Source: Trachythela sp. YZ-2020
Lineage: Eukaryota; Cnidaria; Anthozoa; Malacalcyonacea; Clavulariidae
Length of the DNA: 64,000 nt
NCBI GenBank assembly: GCA_016169945.1
Contig: JADLSH010000256.1
Coordinates: forward strand, 186,001 to 250,000
Reading direction: 5' to 3'
Positions 20,678-30,978 of this stretch are shown here, in pieces; positions within the stretch are counted from its first letter, which is position 1; each line of letters starts with the position of its first letter. Made by a program: the position numbers and the translations under genes. The notes under the pieces were generated by a model. The model did no database searches. It was not told the origin of the DNA and saw nothing but the letters and a program-made list of their open reading frames with translations.

Positions 20678-21598
20678 TTAGGCCTGCTCTGGGATCTTAA
20701 CTCGCCTTAACTCGCCGCGAGATAATGCGAGTTAAGGCGAGTTTAGGCGATTTAAGAAAAAACACAACTTTCAGGTAATGCGTTTTAAGGCGTTTTAAGG
20801 CGATTTAAGGCGATTTAAGAAAAATACATGCCAATTAAATATGCAAGTATAGCACTTTAAGCAAAATACAGTAATAGTACATAATTAATAGTGCATAGTA
20901 CATGTATTTTGAAAGGGCACCACTGCTCCACCCACACCCCCAGGGGTGTTTGCCGTATTACTAATTTTAAGGTTATACCACTAAATTGCTGGAATTAATA
21001 CAATGAAGAACATAAACCTGTATATAATAACATGTATATATTTCTAAATTGAATTGCATACTAATACATATTACTATTAAAGTTCAGGCCTGGAACCACA
21101 ATCAATTGGAAATCTAAAAAATCAGGGTTGTGGCTGGATTGTAGGAACAAGAAGTTTTAGTGCACCCCATGGGGTTGCTAGCCTATATTTTGAGAATTTC
21201 CAAATGCATGAATGCCTTGTCGATATCTTGGACATTCCAAGGGTACAGAATATATTAAAACTGTGATCATGCATGTTCCAATTCAAACGAATTTACTATT
21301 TACATATGTGTTAAACTTACCAAATAAGCCTGATTTACGTTGCGAATATAGTATTTCATTTCCATGTGTTTATTTAATAACTAAAACTCAACATTGATTA
21401 GTATTTATTTCAATTCCCCTCGATATATAAAGTGCAGTATTTACAAAAATTCACTAATGTTAAAATTTAGTTTATATAAAGTTTCATAGAGTTGAATAAT
21501 ATATTTCCGCTAGATAGCCTGAGAGAAGGCTCCTTTCTCCGCAGTCGCTAACATGAAGTATTTAACTGAATTCGTGAAAATGCCAGATTTTGGTCAAC

Positions 21599-24500
21599 CT
21601 CGTACCCAGGGCTAGCCTGCTGGGCATAGCCCTGGTAAAGGCTAACCACGTGACATCAGGAACTTGGCTTATTTCTCCACGCGGGATTTTTTGGACGGGG
21701 GGTGAAAATATATAATGTTTTGTACGTGTGATGACAAATTGACAATTAAGAGGAGTGAAGGCAAAACGCAATGCAATCTTCAGTGTTTTGAGTTATTTGA
21801 TCGAAGCACAATGGATTGAAGTCGTGTTAGTTCCTACACTGTAGATCTATAAAATTGGATATATATGTTTATCGATAATACTATGGTCAACTATTACTCG
21901 AGAACTTGCTTTAAAGTGAAGGAAGTGGCACGAAATGTTGTAACAGATGCTGGTAATACAAAATTTATACAGATTTAATATATAAAACATGTCAATGGAT
22001 AAATGGTTCAACAGTTTATCGTTGATCTGTGCTATATGAACTCAGTAGCGCCACAAAGACTTCAAAGGAATCGAGTATACTTCCAATTCTAACTCTTTCA
22101 GTTCAAATGCAGACTGAACTCAATAGTAAAATTGTGACAAAAGTACTGGAACTTGTTATAATATTTAAAATGTGAATTAAAGTTTTATGTTGTATGGAAA
22201 CATATTGATGAGCTTCAAAGATATATTTTACATATATACAGCTAAATGAATTAGGGCAATATTTCTATTAACTATGATGAAGGTTGTCCCTGACAAAGCT
22301 ATTAAAAGGGCAAAGGCTGAAAGACAACTGCTAAAAGTACAATTTTGTTCAAACTTTTGTCTCTTGGCTGATTGTTTTCCATATATTTCAATTTAACAGA
22401 TAATTTTGGCACAACTGCATCAAAAGTCCTCTTCCCTACCATACTTTTTGCACTTGGCTTTGACCATTTAGTTTTGGCCTTGTGCTGTGACCTTTCATTG
22501 ATTATTGATTGATTATGGAATATCATTGATGCAAAAAAAAATCTTAACAAAGAATAGCCAAATTCATGTCTTCGTATAACATTAACTGTCTTGTTTCTCT
22601 TTACTTTGGGTGTGCTGATACAGTAAGTACTCAGTTAAAACAAAAAAATACACAGTGGACACAAGGCATGTAAGTTAATTGTAATAGAGTATTATTAATT
22701 ATGTCTGATGGCATCAATTACAGTAAATACTTTGTCAATGTTTTATATATATACCCTTACGAAAAAATCCTATAGGAATTCCTATTAGATTTTGGTCCAA
22801 TTTCCTATAGGAATTCCTATAGGAATTCCTATAGGATCCAATAGGAATTCCTATAGGATTTCCTATAGGAATTCCTATTAGATTTTGGCCCAATTTCCTA
22901 TAGAAATTCCTATAGGATCCAATAGGAATTCCTATAGGATTTCCTATAGGATTTCCTATAGGATTTCCTATAGGATTTCCTACAGGATTTCCTCTACGAA
23001 TTCCTATAGGAATTCCTATTAGATTTTGGCCCAATTTCCTATAGGATCCAATAGGAATTCCTATAGGATTTCCTATATTTAGATTTTGGCCCAATTTCCT
23101 ATAGAAATTCCTATAGGATCCAATAGGAATTCCTATAGGATTTCCTATAGGAAATTTGGCCAAAATATAATAGGAATGCTATTAGGTTTCCTATAGGAAT
23201 TCCTATAGGATCCTATAGAAATTCCTGTATAATCGTTTTAATCAAGGTGAAGGAAAATGAGAAAACAAATAGAGAACAATTTTTATTACAGATAAAAATG
23301 TGGCAAATATAACAATTTTTTTACAACTAATATACTATTAATCCTGATTTCAAAACTAAGTTTGTCTAATGTGAAAGGACTGGACTGATCAAATTTGGTA
23401 GAGAAACATATTTTACAAATTTTAATAGCTTTTTTTATTTTGGAGATATTTCAATGTGTTCAATGTACAAATTATGACATCAGAATTTAAGTTAAATCTC
23501 CATGTTTGTTCCCCCAAATCACTTGAAATTGTGTTCATAATATTACCTGTTCAATTCACCAAATGTTGAACAATCAGCACAACATAATCTAAAAATCTTG
23601 TACACAGCTTGCGACATTGAACACATCTATTGAAATAGCTCAAATTGAAACCAAGCACATTGCAATATGTCCTTTGTGGTATATACCCTTTAACCTGCAA
23701 AAATACTGTGGTTTGTTCTTACCATAATATATTATTATCAGTTACATGTGAAGGGACCAATATTAATATATAAATTCTAGTTTTTGTCTTTGTCACAACT
23801 ATTTTACATTAACTTGTAAACATTACAATACCACAGGTTGAAGTCCGATGTGTTGTATCACTAATGTTCTCCTGGTACTGTCTTCTATTAAAACATTAAA
23901 GGCCAGCACTACCCTTGAGAAGACAATAGTCTGGCATTAGACAGGGAAATTGTTGACCAAAGGCACATTGCAGCATAATGGTTTAATGAGAAAAGTTTCA
24001 AATACATTTAAACAAAAGAAAACAAAACATACCTTCTGTTCGCCTCAGTCCTGAGTCAATTTGCTTCTCCGTTTACTTTCAACTTCCATCGCCAACACAA
24101 CAAATGCTGCAAGAAATCAATGTACTCAATGAATGATCTAATGGAATCTGTAGAAGAATAAGTACAGTATAATATATAATATTTCAACTATTCGGTCAAA
24201 TACAGGACAGCAGTTGATTTAAAATGGGTTAGCAAGACATTGGAAGGTTGCCTGTTAAAGGTTCACATGCAACAATCTCCACTTGACAATTAAATTAAAC
24301 TGTGTAGCAACTAGCGTTAGAATGACTGAAATAGTGTAGTATGATGCAAAGATGTGCATTGCACCTTAATTGGGTTAACCGAAAGATGGTAAATATTTTA
24401 AACTTTGCAAATTTGGGTATCTAAGCTACACAGTACAGTTGCCAAAAGATAACCACAAGTACACATTGGCATCAATAACACACATTGGCAACAATAACAC

Positions 24501-25193
24501 ACACTAGCATTATCCTGGTAAATACACATGAATTTGTGGTTAGCCCTTGGCAACTGGAATAGACAGCATTGCACCGGAATTGCAGGGCATATATTTTCAT
24601 TTTTTACAACTGCCTCTGTATATACAGTACACACAATTATTTACTAAGAATTTAGACCTACAAAAGTCCAATAACCAAACTTGCCGGTTAATGGTATAAT
24701 AGTGTCTGGTTAACATTTACATTTGTATTAAGCATAATATACAACACTTTCCCTTTGATGGGATAAATTGTCTGGCACTAGATTGTGTGAATTAGTAAGG
24801 CACAAAGGCTCCATTGCAACTTAATAATGGGTTAACCTATTTGTAAAATACTATAAAAAATATATATATGTCTCGTACCTTGCTGACTTTCATCGTCCTT
24901 CGAAACGTCTCCTCCTCGGCAAATTATAATGCGACATGAAGCAGATATAAAGAAGATTGATGTGTATTCGCCGTATAAATGTATTAAAGAAAGATAATAA
25001 TAGTAAGAATGTCATAACCGCGGCAATTTACTAAACCGCCATTTATCCTTTCGTGAACTTTTCGTCACCCCCCTGTCTTAATTTCCATAAAGCCCGCTCG
25101 CAGACTAATACTCCAAGAATCTTGGAGTATTTGCCTGTCACGTGGTCATCCTTTACCAGTGCTATGCCCCAGCAGGCTAGCGCTGGGTACGAG
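21599..25193. mobile_element. 3.6-kb CTCGTACCC inverted-repeat element
   Basis: CTCGTACCCAGGGCTAGCCT (21599-21618) and its near-complement ending at 25193 continue inward as GCTGGG-CATAGC-CTGGTAAAGG and CCACGTGACA, ~57 bp in all. It lies inside the 20678-26387 element. Its termini match those at 9468 and 12318. A weak minus-strand frame at 22302-22550 (KWSKPSAKSMVGKRTFDAVV) looks protein-like but is unidentified. Confidence 0.6.
22757..23222. repeat. Palindromic minisatellite, TCCTATAGGA core
   Basis: Over ~465 bp the 10-bp palindrome TCCTATAGGA is joined by AATTCC, AAT or TTTCC spacers, with recurring longer blocks (TAGATTTTGGCCCAATTTCC at ~22788, 22880, 23018, 23080). A minus-strand frame through it repeats IGIPIGNPIG, a by-product of the repeat rather than evidence of a protein. 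The higher-order unit is ~90-180 bp. Confidence 0.8.
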
Positions 25194-25711
25194 TTTGGAT
25201 TTTGGTATCGACCCAAGGTCGTACGGCGTACGCTAAAAATGTTGAATGATCATGGATCTTTATATAAAACGATATGAACCGGACAATGCTGACTATAAAA
25301 GTTGACTTGGATCATGCTGTGGTTTATCAATTTATGTAAGTTTCAACACTGTTGATATAAAATATTAAATGTTGTGCACTACTGGGACTGCAATTCAGCA
25401 CTTGTATATAATGTAGGAAGGGAGCTGTGCAAAAGCTACAGCATTACATATACAATAATATACCCTAGTTCTCCCCTACCCTGTAATTTATAAGCTCAGC
25501 ACTATTTTCAATAGAGGAAAACAAAACAATTTATGAATTGTTCTGGAAGTTCATGTCACAATATTGGTATATTAATTACACTTATCCAAATAGATAAAAT
25601 GTTGAAAACAGACTGATTCTTGCCATCCTGACTTTTCTGTTTGAATATAGAGGTTCCTAACTTCATACAGTATGTCATTATATAACTATATGCTTCATAG
25701 TATGTAACTTA

Positions 25712-26065
25712 TGCACCAATCATTGGAAAGCCTGCACCCCCCTACACGGGACATGCCGGGAAATAGCGGGGATTTATTTGCAGATTACCCTATCGGTTAT
25801 GCCTGGGTACTCGGGCATTAGACAGCATGTTCGGCCTCCAAAGATCAAAATTGGGGAAATTTTAGAATAGTTTGTTGAATTTTAAAAGCAATTAATATGG
25901 TAGCCTTCATTTTTGGTGCTCGGGTAGCGGGGGACTTTAGTCATGTTTAGACTAGTAAGAAGGCCATGTATAGCGGGGGATTATAATTATTTAGGACACA
26001 AACTTTATCTAATGCCCCGCTGTTCCTCGGGTAGGGGGGTGCAGGGCTTTCCAATGATAGGTGCA
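25712..26065. mobile_element. 354-bp MITE with ~33-bp inverted repeats
   Basis: TGCACCAATCATTGGAAAGC at 25712 is mirrored by GCTTTCCAATGATAGGTGCA ending at 26065, with the inner CTGCACCCCCCTA versus TAGGGGGGTGCAG. The interior is GC-richer and contains repeated GCGGGGGA-TTTA and CTCGGGTA pieces in both orientations. It is followed at 26120-26165 by AAGCCCCCTC repeats. No coding. Confidence 0.6.
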
Positions 26066-26529
26066 TTCCTGTGTTTCGGCTATAATCAATAAGCATGTAA
26101 CTTCCCATGTTTTGGCTAAGCCCCCTCTCTCCAGCAAGCCCCCTCCGGTAAGCCCCCTCCTAATCTTACCTGAAATAAACAACCAGAACCCCCCTCTCCT
26201 GGGGAAGGGATGTTTACACTGTATATAGTATTTACTATTTTCAGCATTTTTGGTTGGCGAGTTTAGGCGATTTAGTGCGAGTTTAAGCGATTTAAGAGAA
26301 TCTTTGCCAATTTTTATCCGCGATTTAAGGCGAGTTAGGGCGATTTAAGGCGAGTTAAGGCGAGTTAAGATCCCAGAGCAGGCCTAATTTACTTGGTTTA
26401 CCTCGATCAGGCATTTTCTATTATTTACTAATAATTTCATTTCTGTTTATTTGGGAACTAAGCTGCTCAGCATATGGAATGTCCCGGCCAGGATCTGTGC
26501 AAAGTATTACACAGCAAAATTGAAAATCC

Positions 26530-26930
26530 TTGAAAAAGAAAAAAATTCTTGCTAAATTCTTGTATTGAGCAATATTATTCTTGTTTTGAGCAATACTATT
26601 CTCGCCAAGAATTTATAATTCTTGAAACAAGTAAAGATATTCGTACCAAGAATTGATTTCCTTGAAACAAGAGAAGTAAATTTTGATGAGAATTCAATAT
26701 TCTTGAAAAAAGAAAACAACAAGAATAATATTCTCGTCAAGAATATGACATTCTTAAAACAAGAACAAAGTTCTTGCATCATGAATGTCGTATTCTTGAT
26801 GAGAATATAATTCTTGCTGTTTTCTTATTTCAAGAATATTGAATTAGCATCAAAACTTACTTTTCTTGTTTTAAGAAAATCAATTCTTGGAAGCATTTTA
26901 CTTTCTTAAACCAAGTAAATTAGTTCTACT
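26530..26930. repeat. Left subterminal TTCTTG array of the EnSpm-like element
   Basis: ATTCTTG, CAAGAAT and close variants occur about every 20-30 bp in both orientations, often as ATTCTTG-x(n)-CAAGAAT palindromes. In CACTA elements such motifs are binding sites for the element's own DNA-binding protein; that role here is inferred. Confidence 0.6.
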
Positions 26931-27333
26931 TGGGGACATTGCCTTCTCGTTTCAAGCAAACGAGTTCTTGCTAAATAATCATGCATATTTAAAAATAACT
27001 CGTTTACTTGAAATAAGAATTTCTTAAGAAGGCTTTGTTCAATAGGTAGAATTAATTTACTTGGACTAAAAAAATACTTCAAACAGCAATGCTTAATAGT
27101 AAGGTCAAAATAAGTGACCAGACTAGCTTACCTATAAAAATACGCCAGCCCTGAATACAGTTTATATTTATGAAAATGGATAATTCTGAATAAAGTGATT
27201 AGATACATTGAAAGAAACTGATATTAGAGTATGGTCACATTCAAACTAACAAACTCTTACCAGTCCATTAGTGAAGAGGACTTCGTCCTTCTACATCTTC
27301 TACATGTTCTACTATTTAACAGGAACATACTGG

Positions 27334-28203
27334 TTACCATGTAAAGTCCACTAAACTATCATATGGATAAATTGCAGTACAATCTTCATCCTTTTCAACA
27401 TCTTTGACATGATAGGCTTGGTGTTTATGATCAAAACATTGTGTTTGGAGCAATCGTACATCAAAATAGACGAAATCAAGAATTGACCATATGCACAGGA
27501 TTACACCAAAAACAGGCATTGCAGGGTTTCCAGCAACATCAATAGCAATAATACCAGACTTTGCATACTTTGTTCCAAAAAGCTTGATCCAGCTTACTTT
27601 GTACACATTTACAAAATCAATGCCAGGTAGAAGTCCACATGAATCAAATCTTTCTCGCAAGGACAGACACACTTCTGTATTCACCTTCCTTAATACACCA
27701 TATGTTTTCTCACTGGAAAACAAAGGATGTGAACTTGGGTTTTCCGCACGATCACCAAAGTTGCAACACAAGTTGAACTGATGGCGCTTTGCCAGTGATA
27801 ATGCTAAATTCTTAAAATTCTGCTTTCTCGCTAATTCCTTGAAAAAGTTATGAGCAGATTCAAAGCTAAAGCAGGAAGACCTAACCATTGGTCCAAGCAT
27901 TCGAATTGTAGTTGGTATATGGAGTAAGTAGTGTTGTTTTGGAATGATATTGCAGTTGGGGAACAGCTCTTTAAATTTTGAAAGATGTTGTTCAATAAGT
28001 TCTGCCAAGTGGTTGATGGTTTCCAATTTAATCACAGGTGAAAAAATTGATTGGACAATCTGAATCAGTTGCACTAGAAACTGGTAGTACTGATCATCAG
28101 TGTCAACCAAAGGACTGATTAAAAATGGCGAGAGTCGTAAGAATAACCGAGATTTCGCAGCATTGTACTTCAGCTTGTACTGTACTTGATCATGCACTTC
28201 GCA
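27334..28203 (-). pseudogene. EnSpm gene A: tnp2-like transposase, C-terminal exon
   Basis: The acceptor TTATATTAATAG ends at 28204, and the frame is open for 289 codons from CEVHDQVQYKLKYNAAKSRL to a stop at 27334. The block PKQHYLLHIPTTIRMLGPMV, then FSFESAHNFFKELARKQNFK and LAKRHQ, matches the C-terminal region of tnp2/CACTA-type transposases (PK-x-H-x-L-H-x-P, R-FE-x-K-H-x-x-FK, NFKN, AKRHQ). This exon itself is undamaged. The ~2.3 kb between it and the zinc-finger exon holds MITEs but no transposase body, so the DDE core has been lost. A chance minus-to-plus shadow lies at 27491-27781. Confidence 0.65.
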
Positions 28204-28798
28204 CTATTAATATAAGCTATTATTATTATATGGTTTGACTAGTCAAGAAAGTACAGTACTTTTGGACCATAATGGCTTGAACTTGCTATTAATAATTGTT
28301 TAATCACAAAGAATGTTTATAAAACACATCAAGTTTTTAAAAACAATAAAGTATTTATATACCCTTCCCCCTGAAAATTTTGAGTTTGAAAACATTAAAA
28401 ATACCATTTCTGGTACAGGGCAAGTTGTAATAGGTCACCATAGGTAGTTAATCAAAATCTGTGCAGTTGGTTAAATTTAGTGAAACCTGGTCAACAAACA
28501 ATTTAATAATTTTGACTCAAAGTTTTGAAAAAGGTTAACTCTTACTTCATTTCACAACAAGGAAAAGTGTTTCAATTATGTATATAATCTGCAAACAACT
28601 GTTAGTGTGATCTATAATTCTACTATATTTATAATTATATCAGTCTATAATTCTACTATAAATAAATAATGAGACAATAACAATTTATATAATGTACAAA
28701 CTGATTTGTAACCTTAATACTTTAATAGTAATACCGCAATCTGATTGGTAGAGGAGTGCAATTTTTTCATTAATTATTTTATTGTGGTCCTGTGGAGG

Positions 28799-29004
28799 GG
28801 TGTCTGTAATATACCAACTCACTCCCCAACTGCCCAACTCCGCAATATTAATATTCCGGTCTGTTCCGATCGGTGTTAATATAACATTTTTAATCGCGTG
28901 CTTTGACATAACGCATAAATTATGTTTTAATTAACGCCGATCAGAACAGACCGGAAAATTAATATTACGAAGTTGGGGAGTTAGGACAGTATATTACAGA
29001 CACC
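28799..29004. mobile_element. 206-bp Mutator-like palindromic MITE
   Basis: GGTGTCTGTAATATAC (28799) and GTATATTACAGACACC (to 29004) are the ends of ~80-bp inverted arms, which continue with CCGGTCTGTTC-GATCGG and AATATTAAT. The flanks GTCCTGTGGAG and GTCCTGAGGAG form an 11-bp near-identical duplication. A long arm with a 9-11 bp target duplication fits the Mutator superfamily. It is inserted in an intron of EnSpm gene A. Confidence 0.65.
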
Positions 29005-29866
29005 GTCCTGAGGAGTGTAATTAATGATTTGACAAAAATATGGCTGCCTGCTTTGCAAACACGAGGAAGTCTGGTGGTATTCACACTCAAAATGTACTAT
29101 GAGTTGGTTTAACTCTTGCAAACTACTAAATTACAATGTGGAAATGTAAAATTATTGTTCTGAAAACTGGAAAAAGCTCTTCAAATGTGTTAAATATAGA
29201 AAGGGGCAAATGACATTGCATATAAATACACTACAGTTCTTGGGTTTTATTACAGTACATTTTGGCACAAACTACCAATACTTTTATGAAATGCAACAAT
29301 GCAATTGCCCCCAACCATACAGTATCTATATATATATATATACCTGAGGTATTTTATTTATTTATTTCACCTTCAGTAGGAAAGAAGCAGCACTCTTCTT
29401 AATATCCACTTCAATATTCTAAAACCATATTTAAGGTATTGTAATTAATTATGGCTCTATCAAATCTTTGACTCCTTTAAGAACTGAATATTTTGTCATT
29501 TCACAATTTATTTACCAAACAGTTGCTTATTTCCATGTAGGAAAGTTACTGGTGGAGCTCAGGCCCAGCCAGCCACCTTGCCCTACATTCCCTAAAATTC
29601 AAGCGTCTTTTATTCTTTTACGAGCATTTGGCTTGATTTCAAAATTCAATTAAATGCTACTTTCAAAGTGTTATATATATACTTGTTATTTTGCGTGAAA
29701 ATATGGCTATTGTGCCTGGAATCAATGCTCATTAAAACAACCTATTATGCTCGTTAAAGAACCAGTCCTGCTCAAATTATGTATCATTGAGGAAAATTAG
29801 GATAGGTGCAAAAAGTCATACATCCTCAGTAAAAGTACTTAAATAAACATCGAAATTATGCATCCA

Positions 29867-30241
29867 ATACTGCGATTCCCAGTTGAGTATGGAATGGCTA
29901 TAGTTTTGTCGTAATGTTTCGATGTTTCATAAGGCATGTTTTCAAGGCGTTGTCGAGGTGTTGTCAATGAATTCTAGCTTGTCATTGGTCACGGCTAATT
30001 TTAAACATGAGAACTGTCAACTTAACTGGCTTCGATGAGATTGAGTGAAGCCAGTCAAGTTTTCTTAATCTGAAGTCTGAACACCCTTGGCTTTCTACCC
30101 AATGACAAGCTAGAACGCGTTGACAACACCTCAACAAGGCCTTGACAACATGCCTCGCATTACGTCAAAACTGTTTGTTGAAACATCGAAACATTATGAC
30201 AAAACTATAGCCATTCCATTCTCAACTGGGAATCGCAGTAT
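29867..30241. mobile_element. 375-bp long-hairpin MITE
   Basis: ATACTGCGATTCCCAGTTGA (29867) is mirrored at 30222-30241. The arms stay paired for ~140 bp (TGGAATGGCTATAGTTTTGT, AATGTTTCGATGTTTCA, GGTGTTGTCAA, TCTAGCTTGTCATTGG). A second inner stem GAACTT...AACTGGCTTC / GAAGCCAGTCAAGTT sits at the centre. The whole element can fold into one hairpin. No coding; target duplication unclear. Confidence 0.65.
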
Positions 30242-30497
30242 CTCGGTTGTGAGATAAAAACTTTCTACACTGGCGGAACCCTGGCAACACAGCTTCCAAA
30301 TACTTCTCGTTCTCCAGCCCAAGGCAAAAGCATATTTTTTAAAAATTCATGCTTGAAAACAACATATATATCATGCCAACAATGCCAGTAAGTGCAAATT
30401 ATGCTTCTGAAACCCCATTATTATGGATCGTTTTGGATCATACACCTGGTATTTGGCACTATTTGCTTTATATTATACAGGAAAAAGGGATCAGTAC

Positions 30498-30893
30498 CTG
30501 GTTTCCAGCCATGTTCATTTCCAATAATTCTTCAGCACTACTATAACTATCTTCATCTGACAATTGGTTATAAACCAGGTTATAATCAGGTAAATCAACG
30601 TCCCTGCCATCAGCGTCATCATCGACATCGTCCTCATTGTTATAAACGTCAGCGTTATCCTCAATAGTATCATTGTAGACTTACTTATGACATCTTGTAA
30701 TGTGCTTATATAACGAATTATATTTCGTAAATATTGCTGGACATTCGTCAACGTTACAAGCAACTCGAAAATTAGGTTCATTTCCATGAACCTTATTATA
30801 GTGATTAAGCAGCGTTCGGAGCGAAATTGCTTTAAAACAATTGCAACATGTACACGCCCAACGCGTTCCATTTCTGCGACGTTGTCGTTTCAT
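30498..30893 (-). pseudogene. EnSpm gene A: C2H2 zinc-finger N-terminal exon with internal stop
   Basis: The frame opens at ATG (30893) with MKRQRRRNGTRWACTCCNCF and has two C2H2-like fingers: C-x2-C ... LLNHYNKVH (residues ~14-37) and C-x4-C ... LYKHITRCH (residues ~46-69) with NEPNFRV between. A TAA at 30681-30683 interrupts the frame, which then continues openly through an acidic segment (DTIEDNADVYNNEDDVDDDA) to a donor CAG/GTACTG at 30497. Total 132 codons, phase 0 end, matching the phase 0 start of 28203. The single TAA is best read as a nonsense mutation. The order finger, acidic linker, transposase is known from animal EnSpm-like proteins. Confidence 0.6.
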
Positions 30894-30978
30894 TCAAAAT
30901 ACATGTTTTTGAACAGAAAATTTGTCAATAACAAAGCAAGCTTTTAGCTTTCTTCAAAATTATAAAAGATGGCCAACA
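30894..30978. promoter_or_regulatory. Divergent promoter of the EnSpm-like element
   Basis: Gene A starts at 30893 (minus) and the first ATG of gene B in its coding frame is at 30979, leaving 85 bp for both upstream regions. TATAAAAG at 30961-30968 may be a TATA box or part of a 5' leader. Shared control is inferred from spacing. Confidence 0.4.

Larger units (their letters stand above)
20678..26387. mobile_element. 5.7-kb inverted-repeat element with GGCGAGTTAA terminal array
   Basis: The left end TTAGGCCTGCTCTGGGATCT (20678-20697) is matched exactly by its complement at 26368-26387, and the match continues into AACTCGCCTTAACTCGCC. The next ~130 bp on both sides consist of iterations of GGCGAGTTAA, GGCGATTTAA and GGCGTTTTAA in opposite orientation. 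TTTAC flanks both ends (20673-20677 and 26388-26392). There is no transposase; the interior holds the CTCGTACCC element, a palindromic minisatellite and a MITE. The superfamily is unclear; Mutator-like or foldback elements have comparable tandem-rich long termini. Confidence 0.65.

Noticed and set aside
22735..23163. 142-codon Gly-Asn-Pro-Ile repeat protein
   Set aside because: It is the translation of the palindromic minisatellite; all frames there are repetitive and the array changes length by non-triplet steps.
27491..27781. 96-codon plus-strand frame opposite the tnp2-like exon
   Set aside because: It is a shadow of the clearly conserved minus-strand exon.
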